Origin: Neptunicella plasticusilytica
GTDB taxonomy: Bacteria > Pseudomonadota > Gammaproteobacteria > Enterobacterales > Alteromonadaceae
DNA: 64,000 bases
Direction of reading: 5' to 3'
NCBI RefSeq assembly: GCF_047922965.1
Contig: NZ_CP150481.1
Location: forward strand, 4,216,001 to 4,280,000
Shown here: positions 27,900 through 36,352 of the stretch, one piece after another
Layout: each line of letters begins with the position of its first letter
Numbering within the stretch: the first letter of the stretch is position 1
The notes under the pieces: model-generated
The model's database searches: none
The model's input: the letters and a program-made list of their open reading frames with translations, nothing else
Told to the model about the DNA's origin: nothing
Position numbers and translations under genes: made by a program

Positions 27900-29081
27900 C
27901 TACACCTCTTGCCCGGCTACCCAACCGGAGCTCCAGGCCCACTGGAAGTTAAACCCGCCTAGCCAGCCGGTCACATCCACCACCTCTCCAATAAAATACA
28001 AGCCTTCAATGTCTTTGGCCATCATGGTTTTGGAGGAGAGCTGATCGACGTTTACCCCGCCCAAGGTGACTTCGGCGGTGCGATAACCTTCAGTGCCGTT
28101 GGGTTTGAGTCGCCATGCTGTAAACGCTTCTGCAACCTCTTCCAGCTGTTTGCCCTGATATTGTTTAAGCGGCTTATTATCCAGAGCAAAATAACCGAGA
28201 GCGGTTTGCACAAAACGCTTGGGATAGAAACGTGCAAGGGTGGTAGACAGCAGAATATCCGGCTGTTGTATCTGGGTGTTAATCAGTTCAGCCAGCAAAT
28301 CGCCATTGGGGAATAAATTAAACTCCACTGCCTGACCGGGTTGCCAGTAAGAGGATATTTGCAATACCGCCGGGCCACTTAGGCCACGATGGGTAAACAG
28401 GATATTTTCTTTAAACAGAGTGTTATTACACTCGGCGCTGGCCTCCAGTGAAATACCACTTAATTCTGCCAGTACATTTTTATCCTGTTCATGCAAGGTA
28501 AATGGCACCAGACCCGCACAGGTGGGCTTAATCGACAAGCCAAACTGTTCTGCTACTTTATAGCCAAAAGGGCTGGCACCCAGTTTTGGCATCGACAAAC
28601 CGCCGGTAGCGATCACCAGCGATTCACATTGAAACTGGCCCAGGCTAGTTTCCAGTTTGAAACCGCTGCTATGCCTGTCGATACTTTGCACTGTACAGCC
28701 AGATTGCACTTTAGCGCCGGCTTTTTCACATTCGCTCAGCAACAGATTGACAATCTGTTTGGCCGAATCATCACAAAACAGCTGACCCAGTGTTTTTTCG
28801 TGATAGGCAATATCATAATCACTGACCAGCCCGATAAAATCCCATTGGCTATAACGACTCAAAGCCGATTTGCAATAATGGGGATTATCCGAAAGGAAGT
28901 TATCCGGCTCGGCATACATATTGGTAAAATTGCAGCGCCCGCCACCAGACATCAGGATTTTGCCACCAATACGTTTGGCATGGTCCAACACCAGCACAGA
29001 ACGACCTCGTTTACCCGCCTGTGCGGCGCAGAATAATCCGGCAGCACCGGCACCAATAATAATCACGTCAACTTGCTGCAT
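27900..29081 (-). CDS. BaiN/RdsA-type FAD-dependent oxidoreductase (HI0933 family)
   Basis: A 393-residue flavoprotein. The N-terminal Rossmann motif GAGAAGLFCAAQAGKRG binds FAD, and the family block RIGGKILMSGGGRCNFTN follows directly. GLYFIGEVVDVTGWLGGFNFQWAW near the C-terminus is the second HI0933/YhiN hallmark (here read in pieces: GLYFIGEV, VTGWLGG, NFQWAW). These enzymes reduce unsaturated or steroid-like substrates in some bacteria; the substrate here is unknown. It stands alone, upstream of the signalling locus on the same strand, separated from the sigma gene by about 107 bases. Confidence 0.9.
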   Translation of the reverse strand: MQQVDVIIIGAGAAGLFCAAQAGKRGRSVLVLDHAKRIGGKILMSGGGRCNFTNMYAEPDNFLSDNPHYCKSALSRYSQWDFIGLVSDYDIAYHEKTLGQLFCDDSAKQIVNLLLSECEKAGAKVQSGCTVQSIDRHSSGFKLETSLGQFQCESLVIATGGLSMPKLGASPFGYKVAEQFGLSIKPTCAGLVPFTLHEQDKNVLAELSGISLEASAECNNTLFKENILFTHRGLSGPAVLQISSYWQPGQAVEFNLFPNGDLLAELINTQIQQPDILLSTTLARFYPKRFVQTALGYFALDNKPLKQYQGKQLEEVAEAFTAWRLKPNGTEGYRTAEVTLGGVNVDQLSSKTMMAKDIEGLYFIGEVVDVTGWLGGFNFQWAWSSGWVAGQEV

Positions 29082-29204
29082 ATTGATGTTTTGTTTCCTT
29101 AAAAAATATTAGAGGCTGCTGCTGCCTGAAAAGACAAATATGCAACAAAAATACGACTTGTCATTCTACTTGAAAAGCCCGCCAGACGCGCCCTAAAACA
29201 ATTA

Positions 29205-29230
29205 GGTATGAATGAGTATACATAGGTACA
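29205..29230 (+). promoter_or_regulatory. Conserved upstream element, copy 1 (DUF3718 gene A)
   Basis: Bases starting GGTATGAAT and containing AGTATACATAGGTACA. It matches the element at 29834-29859 at 22 of 26 positions without gaps, and it lies 87 bases before its gene (92 in copy 2). It may contain a -10 (TATACA) or be an operator. Confidence 0.5.
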
Positions 29231-29316
29231 TTCGTCCCATCTATCCCGATATCAGAACCGGACGTATGATGCGCGCCGTCGAGACAATCTCATCAACAAT
29301 TTTACGAGGCATCAAC

Positions 29317-29706
29317 ATGAAAAAATTACTGACTATCGCAGCGTTATCTACCGCCCTGATTGCTCCTGTGAGCTTTGCCGATGTTAACGAAGATCTGCAA
29401 AATATCTGCACTATCGTTAAAAACAACGACAAGGGTGAATTACGCAAGAAAATGCGTGCGGTACAAGACGACTATAACCTGCGTCTGGGTGACTTTTACA
29501 CTGGCGTTTCTTGTGGTGGTAACAGCTTAATCCGCTATTCCATGCAAAATAATGCAACGGATGTCGGTACTTACATTATCAAGAAAATGTCTAAAAAAGA
29601 CTTGGCTCAAGCTGAATCAGACGGCATGCCAATTCAACAATGGGCAGAAGCCAACGGTTTTATCGATTCTGAAATCGGTAAAGAGTTGTTAGCTCGCTTA
29701 AACTAA
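29317..29706 (+). CDS. Small exported DUF3718 protein, copy A
   Basis: A 129-residue secreted or periplasmic protein of the DUF3718 family, function unknown. The signal peptide ends SFA at residue 20. The mature part begins DVNEDLQNICTIVK and has two cysteines (in ICTIV and VSCGG) that may pair in the periplasm. GAGG precedes ATG 29317; the open frame upstream to 29212 has no signal peptide. It is about 87% identical to copy B at 29951, while third codon positions differ often, so selection keeps the protein. A shared upstream element and a shared 3' RNA structure accompany both copies. Confidence 0.9.
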   Translation: MKKLLTIAALSTALIAPVSFADVNEDLQNICTIVKNNDKGELRKKMRAVQDDYNLRLGDFYTGVSCGGNSLIRYSMQNNATDVGTYIIKKMSKKDLAQAESDGMPIQQWAEANGFIDSEIGKELLARLN

Positions 29707-29708
29707 TT

Positions 29709-29769
29709 GGGGGTCACTCGTCAGATTGTCTTGACGCCTCGACGGCGAGTGACATATCCCCCAGGCGTC
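29709..29769 (+). other. Structured 3' RNA element, copy A (pseudoknot-like)
   Basis: Right after the stop codon: GGGG then GTCACTCG (29713-29720) pairs with CGAGTGAC (29746-29753) and CCCC. A 25-base loop between the arms is identical to copy B. In the loop GACGCCT (29733-29739) can pair with AGGCGTC (29763-29769) just outside the stem, giving an H-type pseudoknot. Compared with copy B, three base pairs of the stem differ on both strands and still pair. I do not recognise a known family. Confidence 0.7.
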
Positions 29770-29777
29770 TGATAAAT

Positions 29778-29799
29778 AAGGGCTTTTTAGCCCTTTTTT
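29778..29799 (+). terminator. Intrinsic terminator after DUF3718 copy A
   Basis: AAGGGCT, a TTTT loop, AGCCCTT and a run of six T. It ends the transcript nine bases after the pseudoknot-like element. Confidence 0.85.
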
Positions 29800-29833
29800 A
29801 TTGTCCTTAAATTATCATCTCCGAACTCCGATT

Positions 29834-29859
29834 GGTATTAATTAGTATACCTACGTACA
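29834..29859 (+). promoter_or_regulatory. Conserved upstream element, copy 2 (DUF3718 gene B)
   Basis: GGTATTAATT then AGTATACCTACGTACA, 22 of 26 identical to 29205-29230, while the rest of the two leaders is not alignable by eye. It lies 92 bases before ATG 29951 and after the copy A terminator, so copy B has its own start of transcription. Confidence 0.5.
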
Positions 29860-29950
29860 AAATTACCCCCTGCAAAGCCAATTGGCGTTTTTTTAGACTG
29901 GTTTCCGTCAAGGCAATTTATGTTTATCAGAATTAAATGAGGCAATCATT

Positions 29951-30340
29951 ATGAAAAATGTATTAACTATCGCAGCTTTATCTACCGTCTTAGTCGCTCC
30001 AGTGAGCTTTGCCGATGTCAATGAAGATCTGCAAAACATTTGTACTATTGTAAAAAACAATGACAAAGGCGAACTGCGCAAGAAAATGCGTTCTGTTCAA
30101 CGTGATTACAATCTGCGCTTGGGTGACTTTTACACCGGTGTATCATGCGGGGGTAACAGTTTGATCCGCTACTCAATGCAAAATGCATCCGTTGACGTTG
30201 GCACCTACATGATCAAAAAAATGTCTAAAAATGATCTGGCACAAGCCGAAGCAGATGGCATGGCTATCCAGCAATGGGCCGAAGCAAACGGTTATATCGG
30301 AACCGAAATCGGTAAAGAATTACTGGATCGCTTGAACTAA
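29951..30340 (+). CDS. Small exported DUF3718 protein, copy B
   Basis: A 129-residue paralogue of the preceding gene, with the signal peptide ending SFA and the same two cysteines. Differences from copy A are scattered (about 17 residues), mostly in the signal peptide and after residue 75 (for example NNATD versus NASVD). ATG 29951 follows TGAGGCAATCATT. An independent terminator precedes it, and a second copy of the 3' RNA element and another terminator follow, so the two genes are separate transcription units born from one tandem duplication. Confidence 0.9.
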   Translation: MKNVLTIAALSTVLVAPVSFADVNEDLQNICTIVKNNDKGELRKKMRSVQRDYNLRLGDFYTGVSCGGNSLIRYSMQNASVDVGTYMIKKMSKNDLAQAEADGMAIQQWAEANGYIGTEIGKELLDRLN

Positions 30341-30342
30341 TT

Positions 30343-30404
30343 GGGGGCCACCCGTCAGATTGTCTTGACGCCTCGACGGCGGGTGGCACTTATCCCCAGG
30401 CGTC
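30343..30404 (+). other. Structured 3' RNA element, copy B (pseudoknot-like)
   Basis: GGGG and GCCACCCG (30347-30354) pair with CGGGTGGC (30380-30387) and CCCC (30394-30397). The loop is the same 25 bases as in copy A. GACGCCT (30367-30373) can pair with AGGCGTC (30398-30404). Relative to copy A, T-A pairs have become C-G at three stem positions, which is compensatory change. Confidence 0.7.
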
Positions 30405-30414
30405 AAATATCAAT

Positions 30415-30440
30415 AAAAAAGAGCCTTATGGCTCTTTTTT
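30415..30440. terminator. Bidirectional terminator between DUF3718 copy B and the binding-protein gene
   Basis: AAAAAAGAGCC, loop TTAT, GGCTCTTTTTT: an A-run and a T-run on the two sides let it work in both directions. The minus-strand half encodes the last residues (KKEP) and the stop codon of the convergent gene. Confidence 0.85.
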
Positions 30441-31307
30441 AGTCTCCGGCCCATTCTCTGCGTGGAGCGTGGATTCAGGGTCCAGTGCCTGCCGGCTGGC
30501 CAAACTCAATGCTGGATTGCGTAAGGTAATAATTTTGCGATTGGCAATTTTGGCTCGTAACACCGCATCGCGGATAAAATGGTATTCATCTAGCAATTTT
30601 TCTTGTCCACCCCGGTCAACCACCAGACGTAATCCTTTTTCCAGTCGCTCTGCTAGTATCTTGTTTTGCCGGTTAACAAAGAAAAACATCGGCGCGGGGT
30701 AATAGATCAACAGACTATCTTCTACTTCTACTCCGTCAAAACTGTCCACTTCATCCCAAATCTCTTGCAAACCTCGAGGAAAATAGTCAAATCTTCCCGC
30801 TTTAAGCATGGCAACCAAAGTCGATGCTGGCGCGGTAATCACTTTAAAACCATTGGCTTTCAAGATCTGCGTATCAGGCCAATCATAAGCCTGACCCGCC
30901 AGCTTTTGCTTAAGCTGTCGCTCGTCAAGATGATTAAACAGGCTTTGTGTGCCTTCGCGAATCATCAATAGACGATACCCCATAATGCCTTTAGCCAGCG
31001 GGATACGAATAGGTAGCAACTGCTGTTCCCTTGTTTCGGACGTCATCGTCCAAATCACATCCAGTTGTTCACCTCTTTTCAAAAGCTCAATCACTCTGCC
31101 CTGAAATACATCCACCGGCACTGGCACTAACGAATAGTCACCATATTCCTGTTGCGAAGCCTGAAGGGCGAGCTTGAGTAGATCCGCATAATAGCTGTCA
31201 CGAAAGTCATCTTGGCTTTTATGGGTGATATGTCGGATTACATGTTGCTTTGCACTTGCCGGGAAAGCCAGAGTGAAGACTAGAAGAAAACACCAATATT
31301 TCATCAA
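30426..31307 (-). CDS. Periplasmic solute-binding-like protein
   Basis: A 293-residue exported protein with a signal peptide (ending ASA, about residue 19) and a two-lobe binding fold of the SBP_bac_3 type. DVIWTMTSETREQQLLPIRIPL and VNRQNKILAERLEKGLRLV fit the lobe-crossing region. No permease or ATPase genes are adjacent, so it may be a sensor-type or orphan binding protein; many Alteromonadales carry families of these with unknown ligands. The C-terminal tail after residue 265 is low-complexity. Met1 or Met2 could start translation. Confidence 0.72.
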   Translation of the reverse strand: MMKYWCFLLVFTLAFPASAKQHVIRHITHKSQDDFRDSYYADLLKLALQASQQEYGDYSLVPVPVDVFQGRVIELLKRGEQLDVIWTMTSETREQQLLPIRIPLAKGIMGYRLLMIREGTQSLFNHLDERQLKQKLAGQAYDWPDTQILKANGFKVITAPASTLVAMLKAGRFDYFPRGLQEIWDEVDSFDGVEVEDSLLIYYPAPMFFFVNRQNKILAERLEKGLRLVVDRGGQEKLLDEYHFIRDAVLRAKIANRKIITLRNPALSLASRQALDPESTLHAENGPETKKEP

Positions 31308-31406
31308 TACGCCGTCTTATCGATCCTTGAATGACTAAGCATAATACAAATTGCCCGGATAGATAGACTATCCGGGTTCACAATGACTCAATTATCGTCA
31401 ATAAAA

Positions 31407-31880
31407 TCAGACAAGGGCCAACATGCTCTGCGCGTCACTGACTTTAAATTCTTTAGGCTGTTCGACATTTAGCGTTTTTACCACTCCATTTTCCACCAAC
31501 ATCGCATAACGTCCTGAACGCACACCGCCAAAAGTACCGGTATCAGTATCCAGTCCGATCGCTTTGGTAAATTGGGCATCACCATCGGCCAACATCATAA
31601 TATGTTCGGCATTGTGGTCTTTGCCCCAAGCTTCCATTACAAAGGCATCGTTCACTGCCAGACATATCACACTATCTATCCCCTTCGCCTTGAACTTGTC
31701 AGCCAGTGCTACATAACCGGGCAAATGAGCATTGGAGCATGTAGGTGTAAATGCGCCAGGAACCGCAAACAGCACCACTTTCTTATTGGTGAAAATATCG
31801 GCGGTAGTGGGGTTGCTGCCTTCGCCATTTTGACGCAAGGAAAAAGTGGCATCGGGTAATTTCTGTCCTACTTCAATCAT
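31407..31880 (-). CDS. Prx5-type peroxiredoxin
   Basis: A 157-residue cytosolic thiol peroxidase. The peroxidatic cysteine is Cys48 in PGAFTPTCSNAHLPGY, the Prx5 signature. It reduces hydroperoxides using glutathione/glutaredoxin or thioredoxin in relatives. No glutaredoxin domain is fused. ATG 31880 stands behind AGGAG. Cys73 or so in VICLAV is too buried to be a sure resolving residue. It is followed by the DUF3224 gene region on the same strand in the reverse order (DUF3224 lies upstream, 26 bases away), so the two may be cotranscribed. Confidence 0.93.
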   Translation of the reverse strand: MIEVGQKLPDATFSLRQNGEGSNPTTADIFTNKKVVLFAVPGAFTPTCSNAHLPGYVALADKFKAKGIDSVICLAVNDAFVMEAWGKDHNAEHIMMLADGDAQFTKAIGLDTDTGTFGGVRSGRYAMLVENGVVKTLNVEQPKEFKVSDAQSMLALV

Positions 31881-31906
31881 TCTTTCGCTCCTGTAGTTGG
31901 TCGATT

Positions 31907-32302
31907 TCAGTTCATAATCTGATAATCGAAATGGTAAAAATGCTTGCCGTCACGACGTTCAATTTTCATGCTACCTGATAAACCGGTTAATTCACCTGTG
32001 CCAGAATCCGGGATCACTTCCAGTTGCAACCGATCTTTTGCTCTGTCCATAATGCCAAAATGCTGTAACACAAAGCTGCCTTGCTTACCTTCCAGTACGC
32101 CTACAACTTGTTCGATAGCCACATAACCTGCCGATCCTTCTACCTTGGTGAGAGCACTGAGCATTTCACCTTGGCTTTGGGCATCTAACCCGCCGTGGAA
32201 GGTTTTATCCAAAGACATGCGACCCAGTTGATTGCCTTGCTGACCTTGAGCGTAATTCTCGATTGGGGCTAACTTAACCTCAAACTCACCTGAAACTAGC
32301 AT
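31907..32302 (-). CDS. DUF3224 family protein
   Basis: A 131-residue cytosolic beta-barrel-like protein of the DUF3224 family. The family blocks GRMSLDKTFHGGL, GEMLSALTKVEGSAGYVAIE, GSFVLQHFGIM and PDSGTGELTGLSGSM are all visible. Structures of this family resemble allene-oxide-cyclase-like barrels, but no activity is established. ATG 32302 follows AAGGA. It lies directly upstream of the Prx5 gene. Confidence 0.9.
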   Translation of the reverse strand: MLVSGEFEVKLAPIENYAQGQQGNQLGRMSLDKTFHGGLDAQSQGEMLSALTKVEGSAGYVAIEQVVGVLEGKQGSFVLQHFGIMDRAKDRLQLEVIPDSGTGELTGLSGSMKIERRDGKHFYHFDYQIMN

Positions 32303-32391
32303 AGTTTTTCCTTGATTAGTCGAATAATAACGCTAGCAGCATAGCACGACGATATCCACTGTGACGATTAGGCTTGAGTCCGTTTACCCAT

Positions 32392-33150
32392 TTAGTGGAT
32401 AAGGTAGATATCAAAACGATTCGCTTTGCCTGCCATTTCTATCTGTGGCTTTTGATTGTTCAGGTAAGGCGCACCGGCAGGACGTTTTACCACCACTCTT
32501 TTACCGGCCATTTTCAGAGCGGGTTCCAGCAACAAATCAGCATCCTGATCCGGTCCCAGTAATTGCTGGAACAAGCGCATTTCTTTTTTGACCAGCGCGG
32601 ACTTTTTGCGATGCGGGAACATCGGATCGAGATAAATCACATCCGGCTTTTCATCTTGCCAATTTTGCATTTTCTCGGTGGCTGCCCCTTGCAATAACTG
32701 CATGCGTTGACTAAACCAGTGGGCCAGATCCGGGTATTGCGATGCGCGCCGAATGCCATCTTCTAATAGCGCAGCAACGACGGGTGAACGCTCAATCATC
32801 TGCACCCGGCAACCTAAACTGGCCAAAATAAAGGCATCGCGGCCCAGACCGGCGGTACAATCCAGTACCGAGGGGCGTTCAGCCGTTTTTATTCCTGCTG
32901 CCTTGGCGACAGCTTCTTTTTTACCGCCCCCATGTTGGCGTCGGTAGGTCAACGCATCACTGGCAAAATCCACCCGCACACCACCGGTTTTTGGCTCATC
33001 CAGCTGTTTTAACTGCAAGCCGTCGTCATCCAGCATTAATACCAGACCTCTTTCGGCCTGACGAACCAACCTAAATTGCCACTTAGCCGCTATTTGTGCG
33101 GCTAATTCAATATGCACATCAGATTCTACCAATAACAAGTATTCAGGCAT
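32392..33150 (-). CDS. rsmJ: 16S rRNA (guanine(1516)-N2)-methyltransferase RsmJ
   Basis: A SAM-dependent methyltransferase of 252 residues that modifies G1516 of 16S rRNA. Hallmarks are LDCTAGLGRDAFILASLG (SAM loop), YLDPMFPHRKKSALVKKEM (the D-P-M-F-P active-site motif) and VVKRPAGAPYL. The frame opens earlier, inside recG. I chose ATG 33150 because MPEYLLL matches the usual N-terminus; ATG 33156 is an equal alternative. The start overlaps the recG end by 8 bases, so the two are coupled. Confidence 0.9.
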   Translation of the reverse strand: MPEYLLLVESDVHIELAAQIAAKWQFRLVRQAERGLVLMLDDDGLQLKQLDEPKTGGVRVDFASDALTYRRQHGGGKKEAVAKAAGIKTAERPSVLDCTAGLGRDAFILASLGCRVQMIERSPVVAALLEDGIRRASQYPDLAHWFSQRMQLLQGAATEKMQNWQDEKPDVIYLDPMFPHRKKSALVKKEMRLFQQLLGPDQDADLLLEPALKMAGKRVVVKRPAGAPYLNNQKPQIEMAGKANRFDIYLIH

Positions 33151-35218
33151 GACCATAGTCTTCACGATGAGCCAACCAGCGATTAATAATCGCCTGAGCA
33201 TGCGACGGATGCTGATGCCAAATTCTATTCGCCAGCTCCAGTACTTGCGGGATCAATTCGGCGTCGCGCACCAGATCGGCTATTCTCAAATCGGCCAAAC
33301 CGGTTTGTTTGGTGCCAAGTAATTCTCCTGGACCACGAATTTCCAAATCACGTTGGGCAATCAAAAAACCGTCATTACTTTCACGCAACACCGCCAACCG
33401 CAAATTGGCAGTTTTGGATAACGGATGCTGATATAGCAACACACAGTGGCTTTCAACCGAACCACGCCCGACCCGGCCACGTAGCTGGTGCAATTGCGCC
33501 AGTCCCAATCGTTCCGGGTTTTCAATAATCATTAGACTGGCATTGGGCACATCCACTCCCACTTCAATCACAGTGGTGGCAACCAGCAGATCCAGTTCGG
33601 CATCTTTAAACTGCTGCATAATGGCCTGTTTTTCTTTGGGTTTAAGTCGCCCATGTACCAAGCCGACCCGCAGTTCCGGCAACGCGGTATTCAGTGCAAT
33701 GGCGGTATCTTCCGCCGCTTGGCACTGCAGTACCTCGGATTCTTCAATCAAGGTACAGACCCAGTAAACTTGGCGCTTTTCACCCAATGCGGCCTGGCGA
33801 ACCCGTTCGATAATCTCACCACGACGGCTGTCCGGCACGACCACGGTTTTCACCGGTGTTCTGCCGGGTGGCAATTCATCAATAACCGACGTATCCAGAT
33901 CGGCATAGGCTGTCATCGCCAAAGTCCGCGGTATCGGGGTGGCTGTCATAATCAATTGGTGTGGATATAAACCTTGTTGTTGGCCTTTTTCCCTCAATGC
34001 CAAACGCTGATGTACGCCAAAACGATGTTGTTCATCCACAATCACCAGTGCCAAATGTTGAAACTGTACCTGTTGCTGGAAAATAGCATGGGTCCCCACC
34101 AGCATCTGGATCTCGCCGCTGGCCAGATTATCCAATACCGCTTCCCGCGCTTTGCCTTTGAGCTTGCCCGCCAGCCACCCGAGTTTAATCCCCAGCGGTT
34201 CCAGCCACTGGCTAAAGTTGTTGGCATGCTGTTCGGCCAACAATTCGGTAGGTGCCATTAATCCCACCTGATAACCCTGACTCAGTGCCGACAACGCCGC
34301 CATGGCGGCAACCAGAGTTTTACCCGAGCCTACATCGCCTTGTACCAGACGCATCATCGGCCGGGACGTACTCATGTCACGCTGAATTTCTTCTACAACT
34401 CGTTGCTGTGCTGCTGTGGGTGCAAAAGGTAACGACGCTAAAAACTGCCGCAGTAGCTTTTGATCGGTTTGAATACTGCTTGCCTGATGCTGGTCACTTT
34501 GCTGACGGACTTTAAGTACACTTAAATGATGTGCCAGTAATTCTTCGATCACCAAACGTCGCTGGGCAGGATGTTTACCTTCTTGTAACAAGGATAATCC
34601 AACATCCGGTGGGGGCCGATGCACCAGTTTTAACGCTTCAGGTAGTGAAATTTGATCCTGATATAAACCGGCTGGCAACAATTCGGTTAGGCCATTTTTA
34701 TCCAGAAAATCTAATGCCTGTTCGGTGAGGTTACGCAAGCTGATTTGCTTAAGTCCTTCGGTGGTGGGATACACCGGCGTGAGTGCTTCTTCCAGCGGTT
34801 TAACCTGGCTGTCATCCTGTAATTTATACTCAGGATGCATCATTTCCAGTCCGTATTTGCCAGCCCGAATCTCGCCAAAACACCGGAGTGTTTTACCAAT
34901 CTGCAAATTATTCTTTTGCGCGGCAGTGAAATGAAAAAAACGTAAGCTGATACTGCCGGTGCCGTCACTGACTCGCACAATCAGCATACGACGTCGGGCA
35001 AAAGTGATATCTACCGCCTGTATGGTGGCTTCAATACTGGCATGAATATGTGGCATCAGATCGGCAACCGGATAAATCCGGGTGCGATCCTCATAACGAT
35101 TGGGTAGATGGAACAGCAGATCCTGCACCGTCACCAGCCCTAACTTGGCTAACTTCTCGGCAACCATGCTGCCGACACCTTTAAGTTCAGTCAGGGATGT
35201 ATGAGCGGGTGAATGCAT
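33143..35218 (-). CDS. recG: ATP-dependent DNA helicase RecG
   Basis: A 691-residue branch-migration helicase that remodels stalled replication forks and D-loops. The N-terminal wedge/OB domain (about 60-160) precedes a superfamily 2 core with GDVGSGKTLVAAMA (Walker A), DEQHRFGV, MTATPIPRTLAMT and QLRGRVGRG. The family length is typical. The C-terminal TRG region (LRIADLVRD) is present. It starts 8 bases after the peroxiredoxin-like gene and overlaps rsmJ, placing it in the gmk-rpoZ-spoT-ridA-recG run. Confidence 0.97.
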   Translation of the reverse strand: MHSPAHTSLTELKGVGSMVAEKLAKLGLVTVQDLLFHLPNRYEDRTRIYPVADLMPHIHASIEATIQAVDITFARRRMLIVRVSDGTGSISLRFFHFTAAQKNNLQIGKTLRCFGEIRAGKYGLEMMHPEYKLQDDSQVKPLEEALTPVYPTTEGLKQISLRNLTEQALDFLDKNGLTELLPAGLYQDQISLPEALKLVHRPPPDVGLSLLQEGKHPAQRRLVIEELLAHHLSVLKVRQQSDQHQASSIQTDQKLLRQFLASLPFAPTAAQQRVVEEIQRDMSTSRPMMRLVQGDVGSGKTLVAAMAALSALSQGYQVGLMAPTELLAEQHANNFSQWLEPLGIKLGWLAGKLKGKAREAVLDNLASGEIQMLVGTHAIFQQQVQFQHLALVIVDEQHRFGVHQRLALREKGQQQGLYPHQLIMTATPIPRTLAMTAYADLDTSVIDELPPGRTPVKTVVVPDSRRGEIIERVRQAALGEKRQVYWVCTLIEESEVLQCQAAEDTAIALNTALPELRVGLVHGRLKPKEKQAIMQQFKDAELDLLVATTVIEVGVDVPNASLMIIENPERLGLAQLHQLRGRVGRGSVESHCVLLYQHPLSKTANLRLAVLRESNDGFLIAQRDLEIRGPGELLGTKQTGLADLRIADLVRDAELIPQVLELANRIWHQHPSHAQAIINRWLAHREDYGHA

Positions 35219-35225
35219 TCCATGT

Positions 35226-35861
35226 CTATTTTACTAATGAAGTCTTGGCTGCATCATACAACAATTGCTCGGACACGCGCACTTTGAAGTTGGGGTTTAC
35301 GTAGTTAAATTGAATAAGCCCGGACTGATCGGCGATGTACACTGCCGGAACAGGCAAGGCAACCCGCTCTGTATCGTATACATCTACAAATTCGACACCC
35401 AGTTTATTGCGATAAAGCTCCGCCGTTTTCTCGGGCAAAAAGAACGCCAGACCAAATGCACGAGTGGCAGCTAATTGATCGTCCGATAACAACATGACAT
35501 TAAATTCGGATTTGACTTTTTGCGCTTGCAAACGGGCTGGTGAATCGGGCGAAATCGCAATAATTTGATATCCCAAATCGGTTAGTTTGCTCTCGATGTC
35601 TTTAAGACCGGCTAGCTGTCGGCTGCAATAAGGACACCAGCCACCGCGATAAAAAACCAGAATTGTCGGTTTTTGTGCAACTAATTGAGTCAGACCAACC
35701 GTTTCGCCGTCCACTGTTTTCAATTCGATAGCAGGAATATTTTGTCCGTTTAACAGCGGGGTAACCTGTTCCGGCTGTTCGGCAATCATCGTTCGGTCGA
35801 ATGCCAATGTCACACTGGTGAATACCAAAAAAAACAGGCCTGGCAATATGCTTATTTTCAT
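35226..35861 (-). CDS. Exported thioredoxin-fold peroxiredoxin (AhpC/TSA family)
   Basis: A 211-residue protein with a signal peptide (ending TLA) and an AhpC/TSA-type thioredoxin fold. The redox site is GGWCPYCSRQL with Cys76 and Cys79, like Bcp-type and peroxiredoxin-like proteins. It probably acts in the periplasm on hydroperoxides or protein thiols. It stands between ridA and recG, where many relatives have no extra gene, so it may be an insertion into the conserved block. The seven-base gap to recG suggests cotranscription. Confidence 0.85.
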   Translation of the reverse strand: MKISILPGLFFLVFTSVTLAFDRTMIAEQPEQVTPLLNGQNIPAIELKTVDGETVGLTQLVAQKPTILVFYRGGWCPYCSRQLAGLKDIESKLTDLGYQIIAISPDSPARLQAQKVKSEFNVMLLSDDQLAATRAFGLAFFLPEKTAELYRNKLGVEFVDVYDTERVALPVPAVYIADQSGLIQFNYVNPNFKVRVSEQLLYDAAKTSLVK

Positions 35862-35947
35862 CTTTATCTCGATTTAAAATTAGGAATATTGTAAGACCTG
35901 CCTTTGTTCAGAATGCTTTCATGGCTGGAATATTCAAGATGAAGGTA

Positions 35948-36328
35948 TTAAAGCTCCATCACGCCATCGATTTCAATCTGCACACCTTTAGGTAAGGCGC
36001 TAATCTGGATTGCCGCGCGCGCAGGGTAAGGCTGACTGAAATGCTGACTCATGATCTCGTTAACAGTAGCAAAGTTGCTCAGATCCGTCATAAAAATATT
36101 CACTTTAGCCAGGTCGTTCAAGCTGCCGCCAGCAGCTTCACAGACAGCCGACAAATTGGCAAAGACTTGCTGGGTTTGTTCGGCAAAATCTTCTGAAATC
36201 ACTTCCATGCTGCTTGGCACTAATGGAATCTGACCGGATAAATAGACGGTAGACCCCACTTTAACGGCCTGACTGTATGTACCGATTGCCTGAGGCGCAT
36301 TGGGTGTATTAATCACCGTTCTTGACAT
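35948..36328 (-). CDS. ridA: RidA family enamine/imine deaminase
   Basis: A 126-residue YjgF/YER057c/UK114 protein that hydrolyses reactive 2-aminoacrylate and related enamines formed by PLP enzymes. INTPNAPQAIGTYSQAV, SGQIPLVP, NIFMTDLSNF and the C-terminal YPARAAIQISALPKG are signature segments; the conserved Arg in PARAA binds the carboxylate. It lies 24 bases after spoT on the same strand, the usual order in this group. Confidence 0.96.
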   Translation of the reverse strand: MSRTVINTPNAPQAIGTYSQAVKVGSTVYLSGQIPLVPSSMEVISEDFAEQTQQVFANLSAVCEAAGGSLNDLAKVNIFMTDLSNFATVNEIMSQHFSQPYPARAAIQISALPKGVQIEIDGVMEL

Positions 36329-36352
36329 GTTTGTTCCTTACAATTGATTAGG

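Noticed and set aside
29212..29316. N-terminal extension of DUF3718 copy A from ATG 29212
   Set aside because: The signal peptide and the GAGG site are at 29317, copy B has no such extension, and the extension overlaps the conserved upstream element.
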